Positions 31,078 to 43,205 of a DNA stretch of 64,000 nt are shown here, piece after piece. Below the pieces are notes generated by a model, which was not told where the DNA came from, did not search any database, and saw nothing but the letters and a program-made list of their open reading frames with translations. Positions within the stretch are counted from its first letter, which is position 1, and each line of letters begins with the position of its first letter. Source of the stretch: Halichondria panicea (taxonomy: Eukaryota; Porifera; Demospongiae; Suberitida; Halichondriidae); NCBI RefSeq assembly GCF_963675165.1, contig NC_087387.1, forward strand, positions 5,048,990-5,112,989, read 5' to 3'. The position numbers and the translations under genes are program-made.

Positions 31078-34012
31078 AATGGTGGTGAGGTGGTAGAAGA
31101 AACTAACACATGGGTGTTGTGTGCAATTAGGGGTGGATCTTCCAGGCATAGATACAGGAAGTCATGCAAATGCAGAACAGTTGGCACACTTGTATCTATT
31201 GAAAAGAGGTTGACTGTAACAGTCATGGTGAAAATGCATGCTGCAATGTTCTAACAATGTTTGTTATAATATTGTACTGCCACATTCTTGATTCAGCTTA
31301 TATTTAATTACATGCAGTTCTGTTGGAGGGATTCTGCAAACTAAACAGCTAGCCTGCCCTTGAATGGTGAGTTACACAGTAATTGTAGGAAGGTATCATC
31401 TGTAAACAAGTTACTGTAGTGTACTTGACAGGGCACTGTACGTTGAGCTTGTGATTCAATGTGCACACATTGTTGGACCAGAGTCTATTCATTGACTTAT
31501 TTGTCGAGGCTTTGGTGACTTTTTTACCGATTTTGCTTTTTACAAATTTTGCTTCTTATGAAGAGTTGGTTTTACTCATAATGTTTTACAACTCACAAGG
31601 AACATCAGATAAATTATTTACACAATTTCACGACAGGCAGTGTGCAAGTGGCCTTGTTCTAAGGCAAGCACAGGATGTGGCATTGGCTGCACAATCGAAC
31701 GCAATAAATAGTCCATCTAAAATACGTCTATTATGCTATTTTGCTAAATTTAACAGCCCATTTTGCTAGTCATTGCTTTACAAGTCCCCGTTTTACTCAA
31801 AATATTTCTAGTCAATCAATAATACTATATTATAGTCTCATGAATCAGCAGCCCTAGCTTTCTTGGAGTGTTTGAGGATCGCAATCGAGCACTCTTAGCT
31901 TGTTAAAGTTTTGTTCAATATGCTGGAATTCCGGTGTCTCAATCAGATTGACTATTCTTATCAGGCAATATTTTCAAAGGCAGTAAAGAACTTGTTTTAA
32001 AGTAAAGTAAAGAACTTAAGTTGCTTAGGGTATCATTGTGCATTACGCATGGTAAACTCTGCCTCATGCATAAGCTGCTGTACCACATTCAAAACACAAA
32101 TATAGAGGTGGTTGATCTTGCACAAAGAGAGAGATGAGCCTTGAAGTGAGCTTGACATAATACAGAAATAAATGGATGCGTAAGGTCATGGATTTGATTG
32201 GTTTTGTGAGAAATCAAAGATATTACTTCAAAACAAAAGCGCTCAGACGCTCTGCTCTCTGCCCCCTAAGGAAGGGTGGCTGATTCATCACATGAGACGC
32301 AGTGGCGTAGCCAGGGGGTGGCAAAGGGGGCAAATGCCCCCCCTTTTCCTGGATCTCTACTGCTCTGCTCAAGTTATTGTATCTGATTATCTTGCTGAGC
32401 ACTCCCTTTCTTTGGAATCTTGCTGCAGTTAGCTATAGCTAGTAGGCAAGCAAAACGATTTAGTCTCTAAACTGTGAGTTCTTGTTCTTTGCTAAACCAT
32501 AGATATAAGAAGGGAGAGGGATGGGAAACGCTACGTAAATAGCATTGACGATCTGCGTTTCGGTCAATGTTTTCTTCTTTATTTCCTCCAACCCATGCTT
32601 TTAGCTAGTACTAGGCTATAAACTAGCTACTGAGCTCCATGTATTAGCAATGGCTAGTGGAACAGTCACAACAAGGTAGCAGCAATAGTTAGTGAGACCC
32701 CTCCAAGCAGTAAAAAGCAGCTTGGACAGGCAAATTCTTGAGAGGAGCTCTGTCTGTACCGTTGAGTATTCCAGTACAGTCACAGACATGATAGAGAATT
32801 ATAGAAATATAGCAAAGTTTTATCGTAAATTACTGTGCCGATACGATGAACCAACTATCAATGAATACAAAGAGACATTTACCTACATTCAATCATTGAT
32901 GTAACTTTCTAAATGGGTACACAAAAAGTCTGCTTTTAAAAACCAGCTTACTAAGACAAAAATGAACATTACTTACCAACCTAAAGCCAAGTGGCTTTGA
33001 TTTTACTTGCATACAATGCCCAGCTACTTAAGAAAGAGGGAATCATTAATATTTTGGGCTGTAGTCACAGCCTCTCCTTGTAGAAGGTACACAAAGCCAC
33101 TAGATAGAGCCGAAACGATAATACAACACTCAAAAAACTGCCTTTGAAAGTTTTCAAGCTCTTGGTGAGATACACAACGCTTCTCACAGTAGGTGTGGAT
33201 GTGTACTAAGAGTCCCAATGGGGAGCTGTGAATGATAGTAATAACATTTCCCGCTGGGTTGGCGGGGTGTCTAGAGCCGCAACGCGGATCAACCTTTTGG
33301 CATTACATAGAAGTGATTGTGCGCACATGCTCCGTTTCCCATCCCTCTCCCTTCTTATATCTATGGCTAAACTAGCTTCTTCTATGCAAATAAAACATCA
33401 GGCCACACCTAACTAATAGAGAAGTCAATTATGACGTCATAATTAAGAGGCGTGGCTTCTGGTCAAAATTTCGGCGCTGCGCGGCTGATAAGTTTTGCCT
33501 CCTCTTCCAAAAAATCCTGGCTACGCTCCTGAGACGTGTAGATATATATGTACCTCAAGCTCAATTAACAATACTGAATTACACAATGCACAGAAACAGG
33601 TCCAGTAAAATGTATATAATGTTTAATAACACTCTCATGTAGTCACTGGTTTTGTGTGATTGTACATAATGTGTACCAGTAGCAGGCCAGTCTGGACTCA
33701 ATTCATGCTAACCCTCAACCATGCACGTAGTCAGTGTCATAGCAATACTCACAAAAGAGTTAAATGCACTAAATCTAGCATGCATAATTATAGTCGTATC
33801 AGTTTTAAAAGTAAGCCCCAGCAGCTCCCTTTTAGAAATTGTATAGGATTTGTACACGCGTGTTGTCAGAAGTACAACTTTCACAGTTGTATGCAATAAT
33901 GTCTTTAAGATAATGATCTGTTCGATTCAATTTATGTACTACTATACATGTAACTGCATGATACAGTGCTGCAAGCACTCATATCGCTAACTATCTATTC
34001 ACTTGACTGTGT
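31078..34012. other. Gene-poor region containing a hAT-like element
   Basis: 31078-32299 has no gene I can support; a 102-codon open frame at 31461-31769 lacks any domain, signal or splice support. 32300-33528 is a non-autonomous transposon. 33537-34012 is AT-rich non-coding sequence. Confidence 0.55.
32300..33528. mobile_element. Non-autonomous hAT-like transposon with 8-bp target duplication
   Basis: The left end cagtggcgtagccagg (32300) and the right end cctggctacgctc (33528) are inverted repeats. They are flanked by atgagacg (32292-32299) and ctgagacg (33529-33536), an 8-bp duplication with one mismatch, as expected for hAT. An inner inverted repeat pairs about 32508-32555 with 33330-33368 (ccatagatataagaagggag and its complement), suggesting a nested element. 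No transposase is encoded; open frames inside (for example 32692-32904) look spurious. Confidence 0.75.
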
Positions 34013-34567
34013 TCACTCAATGTCATTAGTTTTCACACCAATCTTGAGTCCTTTCAGGCCTCTAGCTTTAGCAATCACTTTCAATAGTTTTTCTATCTCC
34101 TTTATCTTCGTTTCCCCACTATCGTCTGGTAGCCCTTGGCTCTCCTCTTGCTCCTGAAACTTCTTCAAAATCGATTCAACTTTTTGTTGCTTGTCAGGGT
34201 TAGAAGAATCAGGAAAGCTGATTGCCATTCCAGTAATTCCCTTCTTATCAGCAGTCATGCGCAGTGCCTCCTCGATTTCCATGATCACTTCTTTCTCCTT
34301 CTCCGTCAATGCACCTCCTGTGCTTTGCAACTGATCCAACTTCTCCCTAATCTTTTGTATGCGATCTTCAATATCGGTGTCATCGGTATCCAATAAACTA
34401 TCATCTTCATCTTCTTCTTCTTCGTCTTCTTCTTGTTGCATATAGCTCTTTTCCTGAGCCTGCATCCGCTGAAAGTATGCTTCTGCCGCAGCTTCTAAAT
34501 TCTCATACCTCGGAGCAGCATAGGCTATGGCAGCCAATGCAAGGACCAAGAGAACAGTCTTCGTCAT
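34013..34567 (-). CDS. Secreted acidic coiled-coil protein, 184 aa
   Basis: Single exon. MTKTVLLVLALAAIAYA is a signal peptide. Next comes an acidic block (about residues 45-68) with runs of E and D such as EEDEEEEDEDD, then charged heptad-like stretches (DRIQKIREKLDQLQ, EKEVIMEIEEALR, QQKVESILKKFQEQ, KIKEIEKLLKVIAKARGLKG) predicted to form helices or coiled coils. No cysteines are seen in the mature part. A TATA box lies about 90 bp upstream (34653-34661). The family is not recognised; the acidic tract could bind calcium or a basic partner, but that is a guess. It is the first of several small secreted-protein genes on this strand over 34-45 kb. Confidence 0.75.
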   Translation of the reverse strand: MTKTVLLVLALAAIAYAAPRYENLEAAAEAYFQRMQAQEKSYMQQEEDEEEEDEDDSLLDTDDTDIEDRIQKIREKLDQLQSTGGALTEKEKEVIMEIEEALRMTADKKGITGMAISFPDSSNPDKQQKVESILKKFQEQEESQGLPDDSGETKIKEIEKLLKVIAKARGLKGLKIGVKTNDIE

Positions 34568-37188
34568 TTTGAAGTGGTGTTTGTTTTTTTAAAGCTAGAA
34601 TTCCTTGAAATCAGTCAGAAAGACTCTATGTTACACGATGTGTTGTGTGCCTCTTTTATAGGGGTTGCTGTTGCAGATTTGTGGTGCTGCCTTGTTTTAT
34701 GTTTACTCACCGGTAAGTAAATGTTTCTTCCTATGTAATAGTACAAGTGTTCCTTGTTTCTTGTTGCTTAACACGTCACTGTTGCTTGTCATGTTGTGAT
34801 TTTTTTCCTTGAGTATATAGATATCCAGCGTTTGCTTCGTCTACATGCATTGCAGTACCGTAGTGTACACTGTATACGTGATTGATGACAGCAATCGTTA
34901 TGCTGTAATCAATTCTATTCAACTTCATTCAACTGGCTGTCTGACAGGTACATAAATTATGTGTATAAGAGTTGGAGCAACAAAACAAAATGTATATACA
35001 TAATTTATTTGGGAGGTTTATTTTATACTAGCGACAGATGACAACCGACAGCCTTGGCAGGACATGTTTTGAAAGGTCTTCAATCTCATTGCACTGCAGT
35101 ATTAACAGTAATCGCATAATATTTGAGGTGTATATACACTCAGTCTGCCAGAACAAGCACCGTATTTGCATCGAACTCATAGAGCTCAGCTGGCAGATCA
35201 GGGAAGAGACTGGACTCGGGTGGTAATAAAAAATCCGGGGAGAACTGTAGTCTAGAGGTATGAATGAAACTCTGCACATGCATGTAATGAGGGGGTGGTT
35301 GGGTGTGGTAAGAATTCTGTCATTTCCATTTTGTTTACTTATGTATACTGTATATACCTTATATAAAAGTGATGGGGACACCCATAGCAAATCCACAATA
35401 TGACCGTATACGTAAATTAGACCTAGCACTATTTGTACTTATTTTAGTTTAGAATGGGCGCGCTGTGATAAATTATGCTTGGATATAATGTGTAGGTATG
35501 TCAATTTTTGGTAACGATCGTTTTTCAGTTTTGCAATAACAAGATCCTATATAACGGGGAAAAAATGGCTGATGGCGAATATTCTAGATCAATTCAAGTC
35601 ACCAAGATAACACTTAGCCTCGTTCCCAAGCCAATTTGTCTCCAATTTAACGCTAGGTCGCCTCCGTTAAATTGTAGACAAATCGGCCTAGGAATGAGGC
35701 TAACACTGAGAATCATGATTATACTTGTATGTGTAGTTGTGTGCTGTATTCATGTCCACCTCATAATTTTAGGAATGACATAATCCCATTTCTTTGTCTA
35801 CATGCATGTGTGTTATTTCGCCGCTGTGTATGTATAGTAGATATATATGTATCAGAATCTGCAGTGAATAATATAGCAGGCCCGGAGGAAGTGATCCGGC
35901 AGGTCCGGAAACTGCATGCTGGATCAATATTGTCAAACCTCCAGGTGTAGACTAGCCATAGCTATAATTATTCAAACTCTAGCTAACTGAAAACTACCAG
36001 CTACGTACATGTACGTTAGTCTGAGGGGAAGACCTTTTCTCAGAGGGGGGGGAAGAGGAGAAAGAGGTAGTAGATATGTAATTAAGCAATACTCTTATTT
36101 CATTGGCTGTATCCAAATTCCACAAATACAGGCAATACAAAACAAGTTTTTTCCCCTATGTAGATATAGTACTCTACACAATTAAGTAGCAAGATGTAAA
36201 GTTTTTCTAGCTTCTCTGCGTTCTAAATGGCTATAAACATGGTGACAAAAGAATATCTTGTCAGTTTCACCCCGATACCTATCGATTGTATCATGTTCCC
36301 AGGCCAAGTTTTATAGCATGACTTCATTATGATAAGCTGTTTAAGTACAATTATGAGAAATAAATGTAAAATGGAACAAGATTGTAATTAAAAACCGCAT
36401 TACGTGATAGTGTAAAGAACAGTGGCGTATAGGCAGAGCTCAGGGGGGCTGCCGGGGCTAGAGCTCCCCCCCCTTTTGTGCTCCATCAACTCCAACTTAG
36501 TCAATTTACTAGTCACTATTCAATAAATGATGGGGCACTTATAATATTATGCTATACTAATAGGTATTGCAGCTTCTTTGTACCGTATTAGCATGCATGC
36601 ATGTACACGTGTGTTGCTGGAATGTGTTCATTATCACTCCCTGATACTTGATACACTGTTGCTAGGAACACATTACCATGGTGCTAGCTTAGGTAACCAA
36701 ACATACCAACACACATTGCTGATTCTACTAGCAGAATAACACTGCAAAAATCAAAAGCTAGAAACATCTTGCTAGCAGCTGGTAAGACTGCAATGTTGCT
36801 CAACATTTACATAAGCTCTTTCATGTATTAAAGATTATAGGTGGTAAATATTAATAAAATTCATGAGTTGTTGTCACTTTCATTTGCTTACGGTATGTAA
36901 TATAGCTGCCATCTTAGATTGTTGTATTATCCTACAGTTACATGTTTACTTTCATCGTTAGCTAGCTCTTGAGATTATCTGTACCACCAACATCTTTTTG
37001 GGACACAGAAAAAAAAGGGACACTGATCTAGTTCACTCTTCCTGCTGTGGAATCACAAGTGTATAATGGCATGTAAATAGCATTCCTGTGGGCTTAGAGG
37101 TGTGGTTGAAACAATTATAGGATGCTTGTGTAAATTTAGTTCTTTTTAGCATTAGCTTGCAATCTATCTAGAGCTAGCACAGTTTAGA
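34568..37188. other. Intergenic region with small repeats
   Basis: No gene is supported. A hairpin of about 120 bp at 35588-35712 pairs cttagcctcgttcccaagcc... with ...ggcctaggaatgaggctaac, probably a foldback MITE. 36419-36485 has an agtggcgta...ccccccttttg segment like the left end of the hAT-like element at 32300. Remaining open frames are short and domain-free. The 3' part must contain the promoter of the VioB-like gene. Confidence 0.5.
34653..34661 (-). promoter_or_regulatory. TATA box of the acidic secreted-protein gene
   Basis: The reverse strand reads cccctataaaagagg, a consensus TATA box about 90 bp before the start codon. Confidence 0.65.
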
Positions 37189-40100
37189 ATGAAAGTGTTT
37201 TACTTGTCTTGTTGTCTCTGTCTCTGGTAAGTAGAATAACTCTATACACCTTTGTTTATCCATATAGATAGTCTTATACTCTACTAGATCTAGATGTTTC
37301 GGTATAACGTATCACTGTATATCTAAATGTTACTTTCACTCTCTGAAGGTTCCAACTCTTAGGAGCATCCTACTTACAAAGACCAAGGATCAATTTCGCT
37401 GGAGAGTTTAAGGCCGATGTCTCCACTATGAACAACAGAGTCGAGAACTATGAACGCTCTATGGAGACTGGGGAGAACCTGCAATTGCACAAGTGGTGGA
37501 ATTGGAACCCTGAAAGTCCAAATACTTGGACAATGATGGACTGTGTAGTAACTTCAGTTGTGTTGGAAAACGGTTTAACCATGAACGATGAAATTGTTGG
37601 CAAGCCAATTGTGATTAATCCAGGTAGCTCCCTGCCTAAGATCGTGGATATTGATACAGCTCACAGAAATTCCAGTAGCGTTTTTGGCATGAAGCTAGGT
37701 GTAAATTGGAGCACAGATGGAAAATCAAGGAATTCTTTTTTCGGAGATTTTATCCCGTCACCATTAACTCATGAGCCATGGATACGTCAGACAGATGGAT
37801 CAATGTTTGCCAATTTAGGCGCTCGTGGTGTTTCTCAGCTTTCTAACGTACGATGGTCTGATCACCTGACTTCTGAAGCTTTGGAGAGGTTGAAAACACT
37901 TACAAGTCGTGACAAAACAAATGGTTACACTCTCTCGATCATGCTTTCACTATTTGATTACACAATGAGCTCTGACAGGCGGTTTTATGGTAAACTGGTT
38001 GGGAGTATTGGTATTACAACACTTGGAGAATCTTTGGTGTTTCCTGCAAACAGAGTGTTGTTGTTTACAAAGAATCCTCCATTACCTGTACCTTACCAGA
38101 GTCGAATGTGTATGTACAATTGGACTAATACTGCTTACTTTGATATCTTTGCCTCGAGAATGACTATTGATTTAAGTAACTCTCTTGCTTTGAACATCAA
38201 TAGTGATGTATGTCATTTTTATCCCTACTATGCTGGCGTTTTGACAGACCAGCAAACCGTTGAAATTTTAGGTGAGATTCCATACATGGAGAAAGACTGG
38301 TACTGGAAAACAAGTGGCATTCAAGATATCAATCTCACAAGGTCTCAATTAGAGCGTGCTAAAAGTCATCAAATTGTTGTTGTTGTCTTCAAAGAAGAAC
38401 CTCCCTCGGAAATTAACCATCTAAGATTTCCAATCTGTGAAAACTCTCTCACAAATGACATTGATAGTTGCTTGTATGTTATTCTAAGAGAAACTGCCTA
38501 CCTCGTACGCCCACTTAACAGATATATCTATCGACTAGAGAAAGGAGACTTGGTTCAAGTTAATTTGAAAGTGAAACATTACGGAAATCAACCAAGCAAG
38601 CACATACCCGTCACACTTTGTGATAGCAGTCGCAATGTGCCTGCAAAAAAATCTGATCTCGAGTTTCAGAGCACACAAATAACAAACGATGCTGGCATTG
38701 CAACGTTCACTTTTGTTGCTGGTGATGTTGGAAGTCCTAGGAAAGGTATTGACGGGCAACTGTTCCAATTCAACTATTGTGTATGCGAAGACTGTGAGAC
38801 TGTCAATTGCTCTCAGTGCGAGGCAAAGGGTGGTAATCAAATTGTATTTCTGGTGTGGAGTGATATTAAATATCAAATGCCGTATTATTGGGACACACAC
38901 GTTAAACCTATTTTCACTCAATATCAAAATCTTTATCCAGCGATGAACAAGATTGTAAAACTAGGTGATTATGATGATGTCACTAAACCTCGAAATATCG
39001 ACATGATTCTGTTTTCAATGTCTTTAGATACCAATCACTCCAGCTACATGCCAGTGACGAGAGATCTTTCACCATTAAAAAGAAAAATGATAATTAAATG
39101 GTTGAAAACTCCCGACCACCCCCGTAATCGAGAAGACGACATGCTGTACGAATCACCTCCATTCTGCCATCAAACATACTTGTATAACGAAGAGAAACAA
39201 AAAATTGAGGAAGCTAGAATACAAATAGAAGACTCGTTTCCATGGATGAAACAATACCGTTCCAGTGGGTACATGAGAATGCTTTTAGGTGAAACAGAAG
39301 ATATTCTACCAACACTTGCAGATTCCCAAGTAACTCGTTCTTTTTTCGATGTTGCCACAGTTACACTGCCGACTTATGACAGGATACCACGGAGTGTCAG
39401 TCCACATAAATCAGGTTACTCCCGTCTCTTATCTGCCATTTTAAACCTAGATAGAAAACCACTACCAAACTGGTACACATATCACTGTTCCAAACAACTG
39501 CTCAAAGAGATGTTACAGCTAGCCGTACAGTTAGAATTCTCTACCATTCCACCGTATCTGACAGCTCTCTACTCTATTAAGGATGGCTACAATCGAGAGG
39601 CGTACGAACTCATTCGCTCTGTCGTCATGCAAGAAATGCTTCACCTGGCACAAGCTGCCAACCTGCTGATTGCTATCGGTGGACGGCCAGTAATTGACAG
39701 TGCACAGGCTGTCCCATCTTACCCCGGGAAGATACCGGGAGGAGTGTTACCTGGTCTCAATGTAACACTACAGAAAGCATCTCCCAAGTATATAGCTGAT
39801 GTGTTCATGATGATAGAATTCCCTGACAACATCATTTACAAGGACCACCATACGGAAAAAGGAATTGAAGCTCACGTAGTTACAATTGGAAAGCTTTACA
39901 AACGTATACAACAGTGTATGATTGAACTGTACGAAAAAGAAAGAGATAATTTGTTCAAAACAGAAGTCAAGCAGCTCTCATGGCCGTGGAAAGAACACGA
40001 AGAAGGTATTAAGCTGACGACTGTGACCAATATAGAAGAAGCAATAGAGGCCATAAATATGATAATTGAAGAGGGAGAAGGAACTCCACAAAGAGACCCA

Positions 40101-40520
40101 ACCTACTTGAAAACATTAGAGCTTGCTCACTTCTTCAAGTTTGAAATGCTCGCCTGCAAACATCATTTGAGAGTCCTCCATGATAACGATCAGTACATGT
40201 ACGATTTCCGTGGTAAAAAGATAGAGTTCACATCCGAAGGCGTGTGGCCAATGAGAAATAATCCATCATCGAAAACTATTCCCAGAAAATCACTTGCGTA
40301 CCGAGAGACTAAAATATTTCACAGCTTGTATCGTTCTCTGTTGAGTTTATTCCAAGAATCGTTTGATGGACGACCTGACGCTATCAAGGAGGCTGTTCCA
40401 ATCATGGAGGCAATGCAGCTACAAGCAAAGAACCTGATGACTATGGAAGTACCCTCTAAACCTGGTCACCCAAAACAAACTTACGGTCCAACATTTGAGT
40501 ATGAAATGCTAGAAGCATAA
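37189..40520 (+). CDS. Secreted VioB-like protein (iminophenyl-pyruvate dimer synthase family), ferritin-like domain
   Basis: Exons 37189-37226 and 37349-40520 (donor gtaagt, acceptor ctgaag, phase 2) give 1069 aa, close to bacterial VioB (~1000 aa) and RebD/StaD. The short first exon plus the start of exon 2 encode a signal peptide (MKVFYLSCCLCLWFQLLG). Residues ~25-80 match the VioB N-terminus in style (RINFAGEFKADVSTMNN, NWNPESPNTW, DCVVTSVVLENG). From ~725 there is a ferritin-like domain (PF12902 type): QLEFSTIPPYL with Glu742, MQEMLHLAQ with Glu775 and His778, AIGGRP, and HFFKFEMLACKHH with Glu945. Known family members couple two oxidised amino-acid imines on the way to violacein or chromopyrrolic acid. 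Substrate here is unknown, and secretion would be unusual. Bacterial origin by transfer is possible. I recognise the family from motifs, not a search. Confidence 0.75.
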
Positions 40521-40984
40521 AGTACATTACATTTTGTGTATTCATTACTATACCATGCCCCAGCTTGTACTTACATGACACATCTTATTTCACACAAATA
40601 TTTATGTTGAATATTAATGGTCATTCCATTTCTGGCAAGTACATAATTATAATGAATACCACATCTTTATGATTTAATACTGTATATCAATTATATACGT
40701 GTTGATCCCGTCACGCCCATTCATACTGTCAAGAGCTATAATTATAGAGTGTAACAAGTAAAATTGGGGAAAATCAAACAAGATGAGTTGGTGTTGATAT
40801 TAGCATGGTTCAAGTGAGGTCCAGCATGCACTATGTTTTGTCAGAATGGATGGATTTCAAATTTTGACTTTGATGTAAGAGTACTATCTAGATATAGATC
40901 TACATGATTTATACGTTTATTGATTTGATCTTACTTCCTAATAATTATTTGATCTTGCTTATGTACCAAGGGTGCATAAGAGAA

Positions 40985-41170
40985 GCTTGTACCATTCTCT
41001 GTTGAGTTTATTCCAAGAATCATTTGATGGACGACCTAGCTGACGCTATCAATTAAAGAGGCTGTTCCAATCATAGAGGCATGCAGCTACAAGCAAAGAA
41101 GCTGATGACTATGGAAGTACCCTCTAAACCTGGTCACCAAAACAAACTTTATGGTCCAACATTTGAATAA
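40985..41170 (+). pseudogene. Decayed duplicate of the 3' end of the VioB-like gene
   Basis: It repeats the last ~190 nt of the gene coding region (ttctctgttgagtttattcc... and ctctaaacctggtcacc...), with small insertions, an early stop and a truncated end, about 460 bp downstream of the intact stop. It shows that a second copy or partial duplication once existed here. Confidence 0.8.
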
Positions 41171-41405
41171 AATAGCTGTGTATTGTGTATTCTGCATATG
41201 AATCTCTTTGTTAGGCAGAACTAGATTACGTTGTATATAAATTATTACCTATGATGTTCGTATTACGACGTATATTCTCAGCAGTTGTATAATTATATTG
41301 AATACCACATCTTTGCCAAAGTAAATTAATAATTACACTTTAGCAAGAGCTATAGTATTTTAGTATCTACAAAATGAGTCTGTTCCTCTCTATTATGTTC
41401 GGGAC

Positions 41406-41855
41406 TCAACCTTTGAGTTTATCAAGTATTGCTGGGAGAAATGAAAGAACAAGAGACGGGGAAAACTGCTTCTCTGCCACTTCCTCCTCACTGTCTTCCT
41501 CCACAGCAGCAACCTCCTCCTCCAACTCCAACGCCATCTTCTGCAGCATCTCATTCAACTCTTCTTCAGCAGAATTCATATAATCGGGTTGCCGTCTGGG
41601 AGTGGGTGGGAGACAGTTGACAAAGCCTTGCAAAATCCTCCTCAAGTTGAACCCCTCAATATCCACTTCATAAGATGGCTTATCCCTGCGGCCGATCTTC
41701 TGCAAAGCACATCCAGCAGTGTTCAGGATCTGAAAGAATTTAGATTTGAATCCATTGATTCTAGCCAGTTCTTCTTCGTCTTGATCGGTGAGGAGTGGTT
41801 TGCTGTGCACACTCACAAGCACAGCGAGCAAAGCAAGAGCAATGTAAAGCTTCAT
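41406..41855 (-). CDS. Small secreted precursor protein, type 1 (149 aa)
   Basis: Single exon from the ATG that opens a signal peptide, MKLYIALALLAVLVSVHS; an upstream in-frame ATG at 42017 would bury it and is unlikely. The mature part has two cysteines (TAGCALQK and FVNCLPPTP) around an RRIL motif. A strongly acidic helix follows (EELNEMLQKMALELEEE... EEDSEEEVAEKQ), then a 19-residue hydrophobic/basic end, FSPSLVLSFLPAILDKLKG. The gene at 43206 shares this plan and several motifs, so the two are paralogues. The layout resembles precursors of secreted bioactive peptides, with an acidic propiece before a C-terminal amphipathic peptide whose last Gly could donate an amide. That role is inferred, not shown. 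A TATA-like site lies ~65 bp upstream. Confidence 0.7.
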   Translation of the reverse strand: MKLYIALALLAVLVSVHSKPLLTDQDEEELARINGFKSKFFQILNTAGCALQKIGRRDKPSYEVDIEGFNLRRILQGFVNCLPPTPRRQPDYMNSAEEELNEMLQKMALELEEEVAAVEEDSEEEVAEKQFSPSLVLSFLPAILDKLKG

Positions 41856-41920
41856 TCTTCGTTTGAATTCTTGACTCGATCTTCTTTCACAAAAAATGAA
41901 CAGAGTTTGTTCGGCAGAAG

Positions 41921-41930
41921 TATATAAATT
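41921..41930 (-). promoter_or_regulatory. TATA-like element of the type 1 precursor gene
   Basis: The reverse strand reads gaatttatatactt about 66 bp upstream of the start codon, comparable in position to TATA boxes of neighbouring secreted-protein genes. Confidence 0.45.
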
Positions 41931-42244
41931 CTCAATGTTGTCACTTGACAAATTGATGTTTGTGAAATGTTTTCTTGTATTTAGTTTCGGTTTCCTGAAC
42001 ATTTTCCAAAAAGTCATAGATAAGCCTTGGGAAATAACTGTTGAATAGAGTCAACGTCAATGTTATTAACTTTACAAGATAGCTAGTGAGTTTTCACAAA
42101 GAGTTTACATAAGGCCTTCACAATTAATGCATTGTAAATATCATGGGCATTCGGTATCAATGGTGGTTATAGTGTCTCTCAGCCCTCGATCGGGCGTAAG
42201 TGCTATAATGAGTAATTAATGGTGTTTTTGTAAGTCAGACTTGA

Positions 42245-42313
42245 TGTACATGTACCTGAATTCAGTGTACATGTACATATATACTATTATTACACTGAAT
42301 TCAGGTATACGTG
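42245..42313. repeat. Inverted repeat
   Basis: Arms around gtacctgaattcagtgta and tacactgaattcaggtatac lie about 25 bp apart and could form a hairpin. It is in the spacer between two precursor-type genes; no function is seen. Confidence 0.6.
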
Positions 42314-42429
42314 CATGACTGCCCCTACCTATATAGATAAGGTAAAGGTATATAGATACGCAAGAGCAGATCACATGGAAATTATATATATGGGACTCAA
42401 CAAAACAACTTCACAAAAATGAACGGCAA

Positions 42430-42870
42430 TATAACTAGATGAAAAAACTGTTTGTTAGCCAGTTCCTCAGTTTGTCTCCCTCCACCTCCTCCACCTGCTG
42501 CCATGAACAGCTAGCTCCCTCACTAAATCACTCCCAACCTCATCAGCTTTGTCTCCCTCTACCTCCTCCACCTGCTGCCATGAACAGCTAGCTCCCTCAC
42601 TAAATCACTCCCAACCTGATCAGCTTTTCCCCCACTCTCAATCTCACCATGGATGCAACAGAATCTGGAAGGAAGTTTAACAGTTTAACAAAACATTGCG
42701 AACATGGAATCGTTTGGCTTTCACCATTTGCTCATCTTCCTTCCTTCTAAAACCTTCTGCAAGGCACAACCGGCATGAAGTTCCAAGGAAACTTCTGAAG
42801 TAAAGCTGTCAGTATTACTGCATGGGCCTACTGACACCCTCCAAGAGATGCAAGCAGAGCAGCAGCAACA
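42430..42870 (-). pseudogene. Decayed third member of the small precursor family
   Basis: The reverse strand around 42757-42790 reads HAGCALQKVL, matching TAGCALQK of the 41406 protein. Upstream and downstream frames are interrupted. Its distal part contains a two-copy tandem repeat of about 78 bp (42471-42545 and 42549-42625, with cacctgctgccatgaacagc). A signal peptide is not recoverable. Confidence 0.6.
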
Positions 42871-43205
42871 AAGTATCAATTATATAAGGTCTCAGGAAAA
42901 CTGCAGAAGGGATTTTGCTATAGGTGCCTAAAATGCATGCATTCATGCGCTTATAAATACGTTTCTAATCAAGTTACCCATGATCTACAAAGACGCATGC
43001 ATGGGTATGGGAAGTTTACTTTATGCTATAGAGATACACTAGTGTATTAAGAAGTCCCTCCCTATTAATTTTGTACAAGCATAATCATTAAATGAACAGA
43101 ATAATGACTGCAACTGTTGAAGGTATAATATTATAATACCGTACTAATGGAAACACACACACAAAAATGTCTCAGTGTTCTTGACACTAGCTACGTATGG
43201 GCAGC

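Noticed and set aside
31461-31769. 102-codon open frame as a gene
   Set aside because: No domain, no signal peptide of usual form, no splice or promoter support; composition looks random.
41856-42017. Upstream ATG extending the type 1 precursor by 54 residues
   Set aside because: It would place a polar stretch before an excellent signal peptide and would include the TATA-like region.
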